A stretch of 64,000 nucleotides of DNA from Herbaspirillum rhizosphaerae (GTDB lineage: Bacteria; Pseudomonadota; Gammaproteobacteria; Burkholderiales; Burkholderiaceae_D). The translations under genes were made by a program, and so were the position numbers. Positions 27,823 to 37,636 of this stretch are shown piece by piece. The first letter of the stretch is position 1. Every line of letters begins with the position of its first letter. The DNA is taken from positions 62,001-126,000 of the forward strand of contig NZ_LFLU01000010.1 of the NCBI RefSeq assembly GCF_001189965.1, written 5' to 3'. Below the pieces are notes generated by a model. That model did no database searches. It saw only the letters and a program-made list of their open reading frames with translations, and was not told where the DNA came from.

Positions 27823-27848
27823 TCCGGAGCCGTTTTGACGGCTCCGGA
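27823..27848 (-). terminator. Perfect hairpin between mscS and hemF
   Basis: Eleven-base perfect stem (TCCGGAGCCGT and its complement) around a TTTG loop, downstream of mscS on the minus strand. It lacks a T tract on either side, so it may be a 3'-end stabiliser or factor-dependent stop rather than a classical terminator. Confidence 0.45.
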
Positions 27849-27897
27849 ACAGGCTTTAGAGAGGGATTTGAGACAGATAGAGACAAAAGCGCGCGGT

Positions 27898-28776
27898 TCA
27901 GGCCTGTGGGGCAGGCTTGTCTGCATCGGGTTTGGCGCCCGGCGCGGCCGCCGGATCTGCGGAGGGATTGGCGATGCTGACCTGATATGTTGCCGGCGCC
28001 GGCCAGCCGGCCTCGGCGCAAGTCTGGGCGATAGCCTGGTTGGTGTCGTTGTAGACCTGGCCGAAATTCGGCGTTGCCGCAAACAGGCGCACCGCCAATA
28101 GCGTGCCCATGGCGTTGAACTCCTGGATCACCACCGCAATGGCAGGGGTGGTCAGCACATTGGGAATGTGCGAGACCTTCTCGGTCAGGCGCGCAATCGC
28201 GGCGGCCGGATCGACGCCGTAGGCGATCTGGCAACGCAGATCGATGCGGCGGGTGGGCTGGACGTTGTAGTTGGTGATGATGTCCGAGAACAGCTTGTTG
28301 TTGCCGATGATCACGCGCAGGTTGTTGTCGGTCAGCATGGTCGTGGTCACCAGGCCGATGTCGGTCACGGTGCCGGTCTGCCCGGCTGCGGTGATGTAGT
28401 CGCCGACCTTGAACGGGCGCAGCACCACCAGAAAGATGCCGGCCGCGAAGTTCGACAGCAGGCCGGACCAGGCCACGCCCAGCGCCACGCCGACCGCGCC
28501 GATCATGGCGGCAAACGAAGTGGTCGGGATGCCGCAGACTTCCAGGATGCCCATCACCAGCAGCACGCGCAGGATCACGTGGATGGCCGACACGGCGTAA
28601 TTGATCAGCGTCGCCTCGAACTGGCGCGCCGTCAGCACGCGCCGCACGACCTTGGCGAAGGTGGCGATCAGCATGCCGCCGACGATCCAGATGACCAGCG
28701 CGGCGAGGACCTTGAGGCCGAACGGCACCAGGTAGAGGTTGATCAGGGTGTCCAGATTGAGCAGATGTTGTTGCAT
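27898..28776 (-). CDS. Small-conductance mechanosensitive channel, MscS family
   Basis: 292-residue MscS-type channel that opens on hypo-osmotic membrane tension. Three N-terminal helices include the pore-lining TM3 (AAMIGAVGVALGVAWSGLLSNFAAGIFLVVL, about residues 90-120), followed by the beta domain (FKVGDYITAAGQTGTVTDIGLVTT). The C-terminal ~25 residues are Pro/Ala/Lys-rich and possibly flexible. ATG 28776 follows AAGGAAC. It sits between the purD terminator and hemF, so it is probably its own transcription unit. Confidence 0.93.
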   Translation of the reverse strand: MQQHLLNLDTLINLYLVPFGLKVLAALVIWIVGGMLIATFAKVVRRVLTARQFEATLINYAVSAIHVILRVLLVMGILEVCGIPTTSFAAMIGAVGVALGVAWSGLLSNFAAGIFLVVLRPFKVGDYITAAGQTGTVTDIGLVTTTMLTDNNLRVIIGNNKLFSDIITNYNVQPTRRIDLRCQIAYGVDPAAAIARLTEKVSHIPNVLTTPAIAVVIQEFNAMGTLLAVRLFAATPNFGQVYNDTNQAIAQTCAEAGWPAPATYQVSIANPSADPAAAPGAKPDADKPAPQA

Positions 28777-28924
28777 GCGTGTTCCTTTCTTGTATTCGCT
28801 GCGCAGATAGGGTGGCGGGTATCGTGATGGGCGGTGTTATCCACGTCATTCATCGGGATTAGTTCTCCCGTTGCGTTTTTTGTTGCAGATTTGATGCGAT
28901 TTTATGCAAAACAGGCGAATACAA

Positions 28925-28963
28925 AGAAAAAACCTCGCAAAACATAAGATTTTGCGAGGTTTC
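28925..28963 (-). terminator. Rho-independent terminator of purD
   Basis: A 13-base perfect stem (AAACCTCGCAAAA at 28931-28943 with its complement at 28951-28963), loop of 7, followed on the minus strand by a T run (TTTTTTC). It lies 27 bases after the purD stop. Confidence 0.85.
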
Positions 28964-28989
28964 CATCGATTCCGCGTTTTGCGCAGGGA

Positions 28990-30258
28990 TCAGCGCTTGA
29001 TCGCGCGCCAGCCGATGTCGCGGCGCAGTTGCGCGCCTTCGAAGTGGATCAGGTCCGCCGCGGCATACGCCTGCTTCTGTGCGACCTTGACGCTGTCGCC
29101 CAGGCCCACGACGCACAGCACGCGGCCGCCCGAGGTGGTCAGCTTGTCGCCGGTGAGTGTGGTGCCGGCGTGGAAAGTAACGCAGTCATCGGTCTCTGCA
29201 GGGATATCGGTGATCAGGTCGCCCTTGCGCGGCGCGTCCGGATAACCGGCGGCTGCCATCACCACGCCCAGCGCGGTGCGGCGGTCCCATTCCAGTTCGA
29301 TGGTGTCCAGCGTGCCTTGCACCGCGTGTTCCATCACGGCCAGCAGGTCGGTCTTCAGGCGCGCCATGATCGGCTGGGTTTCGGGGTCGCCCATGCGGCA
29401 GTTGAATTCCAGCGTCTTCGGATTGCCCTTGTCGTCGATCATCAGGCCGGCGTACAGGAAGCCGGAGAACGGGATGCCGTCCTTGGCCATGCCCTGCACG
29501 GTCGGCACGATGATTTCGCGCATCACGCGGGCGTGCAGCGCCGGCGTCACGATCGGCGCCGGGGAGTAGGCGCCCATGCCGCCGGTGTTCGGACCCTGGT
29601 CGTTGTCTTGCAGGCGCTTGTGGTCCTGGCTGGTGGCCAGCGGCAGGATGTTCTTGCCGTCGACCATGACGATGAAGCTGGCTTCTTCGCCGGCCAGGAA
29701 TTCTTCAATCACCACGCGCGCGCCGGCGTCGCCGAGCTTGTTGTCCGACAGCATCATGTCGACTGCGCCGTGCGCTTCTTCCAGCGTCAGCGCGACGACC
29801 ACGCCTTTGCCGGCGGCCAGGCCGTCAGCCTTGATCACGATAGGCGCACCCTTTTGGTCGACATAGTCGTGCGCTGCCTTGACGTCGGAGAAGGTCTGAT
29901 ATTCAGCCGTCGGGATTGCATGGCGCTTCATGAAGGACTTGGAGAAATCCTTCGAGCTTTCCAGTTGTGCGGCTTCCTTGGTGGGGCCGAAAATCTTCAG
30001 GCCGCGGGCGCGGAACAGGTTGACGATGCCGGCGGCCAGCGGCACTTCCGGGCCGACCACGGTCAGCGCGACGTGTTCTTTTTCGACGAAATCGGCGAGT
30101 TCGTTGAGATCGGTGATCGCGACGTTTTCCAGGCGCTCGTCGAGCGCGGTGCCGCCATTGCCCGGTGCAACGTAGACGGTTTGGATGCGTGGGGATTGGG
30201 CGATTTTCCAGGCCAGTGCGTGTTCACGACCGCCGGAGCCAACAACGAGAATTTTCAT
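28990..30258 (-). CDS. purD: Phosphoribosylamine-glycine ligase
   Basis: 422-residue GAR synthetase, the second step of de novo purine synthesis. It begins KILVVGSGGREHALAWKIAQSP, contains VGPEVPLAAGIVN, the ATP-grasp segments IVIKADGLAAGKGVVVA and VIEEFLAGEEASF, and LEFNCRMGDPETQPIM. Length matches the family (~425). It follows yebC by 31 bases and is closed by a strong terminator. Confidence 0.97.
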   Translation of the reverse strand: MKILVVGSGGREHALAWKIAQSPRIQTVYVAPGNGGTALDERLENVAITDLNELADFVEKEHVALTVVGPEVPLAAGIVNLFRARGLKIFGPTKEAAQLESSKDFSKSFMKRHAIPTAEYQTFSDVKAAHDYVDQKGAPIVIKADGLAAGKGVVVALTLEEAHGAVDMMLSDNKLGDAGARVVIEEFLAGEEASFIVMVDGKNILPLATSQDHKRLQDNDQGPNTGGMGAYSPAPIVTPALHARVMREIIVPTVQGMAKDGIPFSGFLYAGLMIDDKGNPKTLEFNCRMGDPETQPIMARLKTDLLAVMEHAVQGTLDTIELEWDRRTALGVVMAAAGYPDAPRKGDLITDIPAETDDCVTFHAGTTLTGDKLTTSGGRVLCVVGLGDSVKVAQKQAYAAADLIHFEGAQLRRDIGWRAIKR

Positions 30259-30289
30259 GGGATAGGCTGATTAAGTTGAATTGGCCGGC

Positions 30290-31015
30290 TTATTCTTCAA
30301 TCACGGCGTTGCTGTAAATTTCTTGCACGTCGTCGAGGTTTTCCAAAGCATCCAGCAGTTTTTGCATCTTGACGGCGTCGTCGCCGGTGAAGACGGTTTC
30401 GGTTGCGGGCTTCATGATGATTTCGGCCATTTCGGCCTTGAAGCCGGCTTTTTCCATCGCGGCCTTGACGACGGCGAAGTCGTGCGGCGGCGTCAACACT
30501 TCGATGCCGCCTTCTTCGTCGGTGATGACGTCATCGGCGCCGGCTTCGAGCGCGGCCTCCATGACCGCGTCTTCGCTCACGCCCGGCGCGTACATCAGCT
30601 GGCCGCAGTGCTTGAACATGAACGACACCGAACCTTCGGTGCCCATGTTGCCGCCGAACTTGGAAAACGCGTGGCGCACTTCGGCCACGGTGCGGATGCG
30701 GTTGTCGGTCATGCAATCGACGATGATGGCCGCGCCGTTGATGCCGTAGCCTTCATAGCGGACTTCTTCGTAGTTGACGCCGTCCAGGGTGCCGGTGCCG
30801 CGCTGGATGGCGCGCGTGACGTTGTCCTTGGGCATGTTGGCGTCGGCCGCCTTGTCGACGGCCAGGCGCAGACGCGGATTGGCGTCCGGTTCGCCGCCGC
30901 CCATGCGGGCTGCAACGGTGATTTCCTTGATCAGGCGCGTCCAGATCTTGCCGCGCTTTTCGTCCTGACGGCCCTTGCGATGCTGAATATTGGCCCATTT
31001 GCTGTGTCCAGCCAT
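30290..31015 (-). CDS. yebC: YebC/PmpR family regulatory protein
   Basis: 241-residue YebC/PmpR protein starting [23 protein letters not shown]. Members act as DNA-binding regulators, and recent work links the family to translation of proline-rich stretches. Conserved parts include [40 protein letters not shown] and [10 protein letters not shown]. The start is ATG 31015; the frame extends upstream without family similarity. It is first in the yebC-purD unit and divergent from the HerA-like gene. Confidence 0.94.
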   Translation of the reverse strand: MAGHSKWANIQHRKGRQDEKRGKIWTRLIKEITVAARMGGGEPDANPRLRLAVDKAADANMPKDNVTRAIQRGTGTLDGVNYEEVRYEGYGINGAAIIVDCMTDNRIRTVAEVRHAFSKFGGNMGTEGSVSFMFKHCGQLMYAPGVSEDAVMEAALEAGADDVITDEEGGIEVLTPPHDFAVVKAAMEKAGFKAEMAEIIMKPATETVFTGDDAVKMQKLLDALENLDDVQEIYSNAVIEE

Positions 31016-31126
31016 GATGAATCTTTCCTGCCTTGATGAAACGCGCTCCAACCGGATCGTCGCGAAGTCTGCTGAATTTTCCCGAATTTTCAGTGGATAT
31101 CGGAGATTGACGAAAGGCGTTCTAGT

Positions 31127-31132
31127 TATAAT
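31127..31132 (+). promoter_or_regulatory. Candidate -10 box upstream of the HerA-like gene
   Basis: TATAAT with TTGACG 14 bases upstream (31107-31112), a spacer shorter than optimal. It would give an ~80-base leader. The AT-rich 200-base divergent region also must hold the yebC promoter, which I could not place. Confidence 0.35.
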
Positions 31133-31216
31133 CGACCGGGAATTTTACCATATCGTCCGACCCCAAAGCCGACCTCCGGCCATCCTCTTTATTGGCGTTC
31201 TTATTACATTCCTATC

Positions 31217-32752
31217 ATGATCAATCCACTTCTCGTCGCCCGCAATCAGACCCAGGAACTGGCCTTGCTGCCCAATCTGGTCAATCGCCACGGCTGCATC
31301 ACCGGCGCCACCGGCACCGGCAAGACCGTGACCCTGCAAGTGGTGGCGCAGGCGCTGTCGGACATCGGCGTGCCGGTGTTCATGGCCGACGTCAAAGGCG
31401 ATCTGTCGGGCTTGTCCAAGGCCGGCGTGCTGACGGCCAAGGGCAAGGAACGCCTGAGCTCGCTCGGCATGAGCGAGCCGGCGTGGGAGGCGCTGCCGGT
31501 GACGTTCTGGGACGTGTTCGGCGAAAAGGGCCATCCGGTGCGCGCCACGGTGTCCGACATGGGACCGCTGATGCTGTCGCGCATGCTGAACCTGAACGAC
31601 ACGCAGGAAGGCGTGCTGCAACTCGTGTTCAAGATCGCCGATGACAACGGCTTGTTGCTGCTCGACACCAAAGACCTGCGCGCCATGCTGCAGCACGTCG
31701 GCGACAACGCCGCCACCTTCAAGACTGAATACGGCAACATCTCGGCCGCCAGCATCGGCGCCATCCAGCGCGGCCTGATCGGCATCGAGGAGCAGGGCGG
31801 CGACAAGTTCTTCGGCGAGCCCATGCTCAATATCGAAGACTGGATGCAGACCGACGCCAAGGGCAAGGGCGTGATCAACATTCTCGCCGCCGACAAGCTG
31901 CTCAACGCGCCGCGTTTGTATTCGACCTTCCTGCTGTGGATGCTGTCCGAACTGTTCGAGCATCTGCCGGAAGTCGGCGACCTCGACAAGCCCAAGCTGG
32001 TGTTCTTCTTCGATGAGGCGCATCTGCTGTTCGATGAAGCGCCCAAGCCGCTGCTGCAAAAGATCGAGCAAGTGGTGCGCCTGATCCGCTCCAAGGGCGT
32101 CGGCGTCTTCTTCGTCACGCAAAATCCGCTGGATATTCCCGACACCGTGCTGGGCCAGCTCGGCAACCGCGTGCAGCATGCCTTGCGCGCCTACACGCCG
32201 CGCGACCAGAAGGCCGTGCAGGCAGCGGCTGAAACCTTCCGCGCCAATCCGCAACTCAATACCGCGACTGCGATTACCGAACTCGGCGTCGGCGAAGCGC
32301 TGGTGTCCTTCCTCGACGAGAAGGGCCGTCCGAACGTGGTCGAGCGCGCCTACGTCATGATGCCGGGTTCGCAGATCGGTCCTATCACCGACGACGAGCG
32401 CAAGGCCTTCATCGCCTCGTCCGTGGTCGCGGGCGTCTACGAAAAAGTCGTCGACCGCGAGTCCGCCTACGAAAAACTCAAGGGCCGCGCCGCCCAGCAG
32501 CCGGGCACTGCGACTGCTTCCGGCGCGCCTGCCAACACGACCGTGCCGGCCGAACCGGAATCTTCCGGCGGCGGTTTGGGTGATTTGCTGAAAGACGCTG
32601 CCGGCGGATTTTTCGGCAACAGCGCCGGAGGCAAGAGCCACCGCGAGTCGCCCGTGGAAGCCATGGTCAAATCTGCAGCGCGCAGCATCGGCTCGCAGGT
32701 CGGCCGTGAAATCATTCGCGGCGTGCTCGGGTCCCTGCTCAAGAAGCGTTGA
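31217..32752 (+). CDS. HerA-like ATPase (DUF853, YjgR family)
   Basis: 511-residue P-loop ATPase of the HerA/FtsK superfamily, DUF853 group. Walker A is GATGTGKT (residues 30-37) and Walker B is [13 protein letters not shown] (Asp266, Glu267); the sensor region [35 protein letters not shown] is diagnostic. The C-terminal ~80 residues are Gly/Ala/Ser-rich, then end in an alpha-helical [16 protein letters not shown]. The role of DUF853 proteins is poorly defined; HerA relatives translocate DNA. No clear Shine-Dalgarno precedes ATG 31217. Its TGA overlaps the TTG start of the SNF2 helicase, implying coupling. Confidence 0.9.
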   Translation: MINPLLVARNQTQELALLPNLVNRHGCITGATGTGKTVTLQVVAQALSDIGVPVFMADVKGDLSGLSKAGVLTAKGKERLSSLGMSEPAWEALPVTFWDVFGEKGHPVRATVSDMGPLMLSRMLNLNDTQEGVLQLVFKIADDNGLLLLDTKDLRAMLQHVGDNAATFKTEYGNISAASIGAIQRGLIGIEEQGGDKFFGEPMLNIEDWMQTDAKGKGVINILAADKLLNAPRLYSTFLLWMLSELFEHLPEVGDLDKPKLVFFFDEAHLLFDEAPKPLLQKIEQVVRLIRSKGVGVFFVTQNPLDIPDTVLGQLGNRVQHALRAYTPRDQKAVQAAAETFRANPQLNTATAITELGVGEALVSFLDEKGRPNVVERAYVMMPGSQIGPITDDERKAFIASSVVAGVYEKVVDRESAYEKLKGRAAQQPGTATASGAPANTTVPAEPESSGGGLGDLLKDAAGGFFGNSAGGKSHRESPVEAMVKSAARSIGSQVGREIIRGVLGSLLKKR

Positions 32753-35286
32753 TCGATCCGCCGATGGCAGTTTCCGAGGACCAATCCTCATCGTCGCTGA
32801 ACGCCTCTGAAGTACTGGGGCGCTTTCGCCCGCGCCTGACGCTGCACACGCTCACGCGCGGCGACGGCGTGTTCGGCCTGCGTCCGGGCGGACTGTTCGG
32901 GCCGCGCGGCGGTAATGTGACGGTTGCGCAGATCGACTGGACGTATCAGGCCGGCGAGCATCTGCGCTGGGAAACGGCCGCGCAAACCAGCCTCATGGAC
33001 CGGAGCGTCGCCGCGACGCAAACCTTGTTCGATGGCAAAGGACGGCAAATCGTCATGCGCCGCAACCTGCACGCCGAGGCCGATGCGCTCGAAGCGATCC
33101 AGGCGGCGGGATTGTTGCCGCTGCCGCCAGACGCTTTGCAATGGCGCGCCGACGACATGGCGACCTTGCACGATCCCTTGTGGTCGCTCCTGCTGGAAAA
33201 TAATTTCGGCGATTTCTGGGCCGATCAGGTGCCGCAATTGCAGGAGCAGGGCTGGACCATCGTCGTGCGTCCCGGCTTCGCGCACGAGAGCGTGCCGGTC
33301 GACGCCTGGCGTCTGATCGTCAGTCCCGAGTCCGGCGCCGTGCTGGGCAAGGAAGTCGCCAGCCGGTTGCTGCAAGGGCGTCACAAAGTCATCGGCGACT
33401 TCGGTGAGGTCGGCCCCGGTCGCGCCGCCTGGTGGCTGCTGACCATGGGCATTGAGATCGAAGGACAATCGTTCGACCTCGCGCCGATGCTGGCCGACCT
33501 GTTGCGTCGCGATGCGCGCTGGACCGACGTGCAAAAGATCGCCGCCATCGACGACATCTCCGTCATCTCGCTGCGCGCGCCCGGCGGCAAACGTGTCGAT
33601 GCGCTGGCGGCGCCGCTCAAGGTCATCGTCTCGTCCATGCTCGACCTGCTGACCGATCCGCGCCGCAAGGAAGGCCCGCTGCGCATTTCCGCCTGGGATG
33701 CCGGCCGTCTCGAAGACATGTGCCTGCGCCTGGGCGACAGCGACGCCGCACGCAGTGGCGTGCTGACCATGCAAAACGACGCCGGCCTGCGTGCGCTGGC
33801 GCAACGCCTGCGCGCTGCCGGCGAGCCGCCTCCGGTGGCTGCGCCGCAAGGACTTGGCGTCACGCTGCGTCCGTATCAGCTGCACGGCGTCGCCTGGCTG
33901 CAATATCTGCGCGAGCACAATCTGGCCGGCATCCTGGCCGACGACATGGGGCTGGGCAAGACGGCGCAGATGCTGGCGCACATCCTCATCGAACATCAGG
34001 CGGGGCGGCTCGACTGTCCCGCGCTGGTGGTGTTGCCGACCTCGCTGGTATTCAACTGGCAGGCGGAAGCCAGGCGCATGGCGCCGGCCTTGCGCGTGCT
34101 GGCTTTGCAAGGTCCGGAGCGGGAAGAGGATTTCGCGCGCATGGCCGACTACGACATCGTGCTCACCACTTATCCGCTGGTGTGGCGCGACCTCGACATG
34201 CTGGCGCGGCAACCGTTCCATCTGCTGATCCTCGACGAAGCGCAGACCGTCAAGAATGCATCGGCGCGCGCCGCCAGCGCGGTGCGCCGTTTGCAGGCAC
34301 GGCATCGCATCTGCATGACCGGCACGCCGATGGAAAACCATCTGGGCGAGCTGTGGACGCAATTCAATTTCCTTATGCCGGGATTCCTCGGCGACGCCAC
34401 CACGTTCGCGCGGCTGTGGCGCAAGCCCATCGAAGAAAACGGCGAGACCTTGCGCGCACAATTGCTGGCGCAACGTGTGCGTCCCTTCATCCTGCGTCGC
34501 CGCAAGGAAAACGTCGCCGCCGAATTGCCGGCCAAAACCGTCGCCGTCAAACTGCTGCGGCTGGCAGGAGCGCAACGCGACCTCTACGAAAGCGTACGCG
34601 TGGCCGCCGACAAGCAAGTGCGCCGCGTGCTGGAGCGCAAGGGTTTCACCGGTTCGCACGTGACGATCATGGATGCCTTGCTCAAGCTGCGCCAGGTATG
34701 TTGCGATCCGCTGTTACTTAAGGGAGACAAAGCGCCAAAGAACATCGAACGCGCCAAGATAGAAATGCTGCGCGACATGCTGCCCTCGCTGGCGGCGGAA
34801 GGCCGGCGCGTGCTGGTGTTTTCGCAGTTCACCGAGATGCTGGCGCTGATCGAAACCGAACTCGACGCCTTGCAGCTCGACTGGCTGTCGCTGACCGGCA
34901 AGACGCCGCCGGCGCAGCGCGGCGAGGTGGTGGCGCGCTTCCAGAGCAAGAGCGTGCCGATTCTGCTGATCAGCCTCAAGGCCGGCGGCATCGGCCTCAA
35001 CCTGACCGCGGCCGACACCGTCATCCTGGTCGATCCCTGGTGGAATCCCGCCGTGGAAGAGCAGGCCATCGCGCGCGCGCATCGCATCGGGCAAGACCAG
35101 ACCGTGCTGGTCTACAAACTGATCGTCGAAGGCAGCATCGAAGAGCGCATCATGGAGCTGCAGGAACGCAAGTCGGTGCTGGCCGAAGGCGTGCTGGGCA
35201 GCGATGCGGAGCTCGCGCCCAAATTCGACGCCGCCGAACTCAATGCGCTGATGGCGCCGCTGAGCGCGTCCATCCGGACGGCTTGA
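32749..35286 (+). CDS. SNF2-family DEAD/DEAH-box helicase
   Basis: 845-residue SNF2-type ATPase. An N-terminal ~370 residues without a recognised domain precede motif I DDMGLGKT (398-405), motif II DEAQ (496-499), motif [17 protein letters not shown], and the C-terminal lobe with [32 protein letters not shown] and the arginine-finger motif [12 protein letters not shown] see no SWIM zinc finger, which many bacterial SNF2 proteins carry. The chosen start is TTG 32749, overlapping the HerA stop (TTGA); ATG 32764 is the alternative. SNF2 enzymes remodel protein-DNA or protein-RNA polymerase complexes; the specific target is unknown. Confidence 0.92.
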   Translation: MIDPPMAVSEDQSSSSLNASEVLGRFRPRLTLHTLTRGDGVFGLRPGGLFGPRGGNVTVAQIDWTYQAGEHLRWETAAQTSLMDRSVAATQTLFDGKGRQIVMRRNLHAEADALEAIQAAGLLPLPPDALQWRADDMATLHDPLWSLLLENNFGDFWADQVPQLQEQGWTIVVRPGFAHESVPVDAWRLIVSPESGAVLGKEVASRLLQGRHKVIGDFGEVGPGRAAWWLLTMGIEIEGQSFDLAPMLADLLRRDARWTDVQKIAAIDDISVISLRAPGGKRVDALAAPLKVIVSSMLDLLTDPRRKEGPLRISAWDAGRLEDMCLRLGDSDAARSGVLTMQNDAGLRALAQRLRAAGEPPPVAAPQGLGVTLRPYQLHGVAWLQYLREHNLAGILADDMGLGKTAQMLAHILIEHQAGRLDCPALVVLPTSLVFNWQAEARRMAPALRVLALQGPEREEDFARMADYDIVLTTYPLVWRDLDMLARQPFHLLILDEAQTVKNASARAASAVRRLQARHRICMTGTPMENHLGELWTQFNFLMPGFLGDATTFARLWRKPIEENGETLRAQLLAQRVRPFILRRRKENVAAELPAKTVAVKLLRLAGAQRDLYESVRVAADKQVRRVLERKGFTGSHVTIMDALLKLRQVCCDPLLLKGDKAPKNIERAKIEMLRDMLPSLAAEGRRVLVFSQFTEMLALIETELDALQLDWLSLTGKTPPAQRGEVVARFQSKSVPILLISLKAGGIGLNLTAADTVILVDPWWNPAVEEQAIARAHRIGQDQTVLVYKLIVEGSIEERIMELQERKSVLAEGVLGSDAELAPKFDAAELNALMAPLSASIRTA

Positions 35287-35341
35287 ATCCGGCAGCGACG
35301 GCACTTCGGCGCTTCGGGCCGGGAGCGTTTACAATCATGCG

Positions 35342-36259
35342 ATGTCTTCCGCCACACTTTCCCCCGCTATTTCCAAACGCCAGGCTTATCTCGGCGGTTT
35401 GCTGCTCGCCGTCGTCGGCGCCATTTTCTTCTCGGCCAAGGCGATCGTCGCCAAGCTGATGTACCGCTATCACGTCGATGCGGTGATGGTGATCAGCCTG
35501 CGCATGATGTTTTCTTTCCCGATGTTCGCCGTCGTGGCGGTCTGGCAGGCGCGCCATTCGCCGCCGCTGGCCGGACGCGATTACGCCAAGATCGTCTTCC
35601 TCGGCCTGATCGGCTACTACCTGTCGAGCTTCCTCGATTTCCTCGGCCTGCAATACATCTCGGCCGGGCTGGAGCGGCTGATCCTGTTTCTCACGCCGTC
35701 GTTCGTGCTGCTGATTTCCTTCACGTTCTACAAGCGCAAGGTCGGCCTGGTGGAATGGGCCGCGCTGCTGGTGTCCTACCTCGGTACGGCGCTGGTGCTG
35801 CAACATGACATCAACACCGGCGGCAGCAACGTGGTGCTGGGCAGCGTGCTGGTGCTGGGCGCGGCGATTTCGTATGCGCTTTATCTGATCTTCTCCGGCG
35901 AGCTGGTGCGCCGCGTCGGCGCGATGCGCCTGGTGGCCTATGCCATGTGCGTGTCGTCGGTGGCGTGTATTGCGCAGTTTTTCATCTTGCGTCCGGTCGG
36001 CGCGCTGGTGCAGCCGGTTGAGGTGTATCAGTTGTCGGCGTTCAACGCCGTGTTTTGCACCGTGCTGCCGGTATTCCTGACCATGATCGCCGTGGCGCGC
36101 ATCGGTGCGCCGAGCGCTGCCCAGGCCGGGCTGGTGGGGCCGGTGTCGACGCTGTTCCTCGGCGCCATGCTGCTGGATGAGCCGATCACGGCGATCCAGC
36201 TGGTCGGTACGGCGCTGGTGTTGTCCGGGATTTATTTGTTGTCGCGCAAAAAGACTTAA
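35342..36259 (+). CDS. EamA/DMT family permease
   Basis: 305-residue drug/metabolite transporter with about ten membrane helices in two EamA repeats, the first with FFSAKAIVAKLMYRYHVDAVMVISLRM and the second with APSAAQAGLVGPVSTLFLGAMLLDEPITAIQLVG. The late EP-type motif (LLDEPI) is typical. Substrate unknown. It lies 55 bases after the helicase and 35 bases before the oxidoreductase, on the same strand. Confidence 0.88.
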   Translation: MSSATLSPAISKRQAYLGGLLLAVVGAIFFSAKAIVAKLMYRYHVDAVMVISLRMMFSFPMFAVVAVWQARHSPPLAGRDYAKIVFLGLIGYYLSSFLDFLGLQYISAGLERLILFLTPSFVLLISFTFYKRKVGLVEWAALLVSYLGTALVLQHDINTGGSNVVLGSVLVLGAAISYALYLIFSGELVRRVGAMRLVAYAMCVSSVACIAQFFILRPVGALVQPVEVYQLSAFNAVFCTVLPVFLTMIAVARIGAPSAAQAGLVGPVSTLFLGAMLLDEPITAIQLVGTALVLSGIYLLSRKKT

Positions 36260-36294
36260 GCAAGTTTTCTTCAATCGCCATTCAGGAGACCGAA

Positions 36295-37269
36295 ATGACA
36301 AAAGCAATCAGAATGTTCAAGACCGGCGGACCGGAAGTCATGGAATACGTCGACGTTGAGGTCGGCGATCCCGGTCCCGGCGAAGTCCGCATCCGCCACG
36401 CCGCCGTCGGCCTGAATTTCATCGACGTCTATTTCCGCATCGGCCTGTATCCGCAGCCGCTCCCGAGCGGCCTCGGCCAGGAAGGCGCAGGCACCATCGA
36501 GGCCGTCGGCGCCGGCGTCACCGACTTCAAGGCCGGCGACCGCGTCGCCTATGCCGGCCGCCCCAACGGCGCTTACGCCGAAGCGCGCGTGATGCCTGCC
36601 GATATCCTGGTCAAGCTGCCGGATTCGATCAGCTTCGACACCGCCGCCGCGATGATGCTGCAAGGCATGACCGTGCAATACCTGCTGCGCCAGACCTATC
36701 CGCTCAAGGGCGGCGAAACCATCCTGCTGCACGCCGCCGCCGGCGGTATCGGCCTGATCGCCTGCCAATGGGCAAAGGCGCTGGGCGTGACCGTGATCGG
36801 CACCGTCAGCACCGACGAAAAGGCTGCGCTGGCAACTGCTGCAGGGTGCACCCACGTGATCAATTACAAGACCGAGAACTTCGTTGAGCGCGTCAAGGAA
36901 CTGACCGGCGGCAAAGGCGTGCCGGTGGTCTATGACTCAATCGGCAAGGACACCTTCCTCGGTTCGCTCGACTGCCTGTCGCCGCGCGGCATGATGGTCA
37001 GCTTCGGCAGCGCCTCCGGTCCGGTGTCGCCGTTCGGCGTGAGCGAACTGGCGTCACGCGGTTCGCTGTTTTTGACGCGTCCTTCGCTGGGCAATTATGT
37101 CGCCACGCGCGAAGCGCTCAACGCCACGGCCGGCGACCTGTTCGCCATGGTCGAGAGCAAGAAGGTCTGCATCGACATCAACCAGCGTTATGCGCTGAAA
37201 GACGTCGGCCAGGCGCATGCCGATCTGGAAGGCCGCAAGACCACCGGTTCCACCATCCTGATTCCCTGA
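36295..37269 (+). CDS. qor: NADPH:quinone oxidoreductase, zeta-crystallin type
   Basis: 324-residue medium-chain reductase without the zinc ligands of alcohol dehydrogenases, as expected for quinone reductases. The N-terminal catalytic half has RHAAVGLNFIDVYFRIGLYP, and the Rossmann motif is HAAAGGIGLIACQWAKALG (about residues 145-165), followed by CTHVINYKTENFVERVKELTGGKGVPVVYDSIG. It probably reduces quinones or enones with NADPH. ATG 36295 follows CAGGAGA. A 53-codon gene follows directly. Confidence 0.92.
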   Translation: MTKAIRMFKTGGPEVMEYVDVEVGDPGPGEVRIRHAAVGLNFIDVYFRIGLYPQPLPSGLGQEGAGTIEAVGAGVTDFKAGDRVAYAGRPNGAYAEARVMPADILVKLPDSISFDTAAAMMLQGMTVQYLLRQTYPLKGGETILLHAAAGGIGLIACQWAKALGVTVIGTVSTDEKAALATAAGCTHVINYKTENFVERVKELTGGKGVPVVYDSIGKDTFLGSLDCLSPRGMMVSFGSASGPVSPFGVSELASRGSLFLTRPSLGNYVATREALNATAGDLFAMVESKKVCIDINQRYALKDVGQAHADLEGRKTTGSTILIP

Positions 37270-37278
37270 GGACCGATC

Positions 37279-37440
37279 TTGGCTAACTCCGATCCGGGCA
37301 AGAGCCCGATGAATCACCCCGACGAGCAGCCGTCCGGCACCGACGGCTCGCCCAGGTTCGGGCGGCTGCTGATCGTGCTGATCCTGGCGGTATTGATGAT
37401 TGTGGCGATTACCTTCGGCAGCGAAGCGTACTTCTCTTAG
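37279..37440 (+). CDS. Small single-pass membrane protein (53 residues)
   Basis: Short gene 10 bases after qor: TTG start at 37279, seven bases after GAGGA, ending TAG 37440. The N-terminal half is hydrophilic and Pro/Ser/Asp-rich (KSPMNHPDEQPSGTDGSP); the C-terminal half is one hydrophobic helix, RLLIVLILAVLMIVAITF. An in-frame ATG lies at 37309. A good terminator follows at 37479, so it would be the last cistron of the transcript. No family recognised; the ribosome site, topology and terminator placement support a real gene. Confidence 0.5.
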   Translation: MANSDPGKSPMNHPDEQPSGTDGSPRFGRLLIVLILAVLMIVAITFGSEAYFS

Positions 37441-37478
37441 CGCTGCGGTCGCGTAGCCCCCTCGATAGCTTTTCACGC

Positions 37479-37520
37479 ACCCCGGCCTGTCGCAAGATAC
37501 GCCGGGGTTTGTGTTTTATT
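37479..37520 (+). terminator. Intrinsic terminator after qor and the small gene
   Basis: ACCCCGGC (37479-37486) pairs with GCCGGGGT (37501-37508) around a 14-base loop, then a T-rich stretch (TTGTGTTTTATTTG). Confidence 0.6.
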
Positions 37521-37636
37521 TGTGTTGTATAGATGGCAAAAAATGTAACGTTGCTTGCCGATCTATTTGTGTTGTCGATAATGCAATATCTTGCTCTTGA
37601 TTATTACGATTTTTTATTCGTTTTAAGTGAGAATTT

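Noticed and set aside
31217-35286. HerA plus helicase as a phage-defence system
   Set aside because: No nuclease, SIR2 or other known defence partner is adjacent, and DUF853 proteins are common in housekeeping settings; kept only as a lead about coupling.
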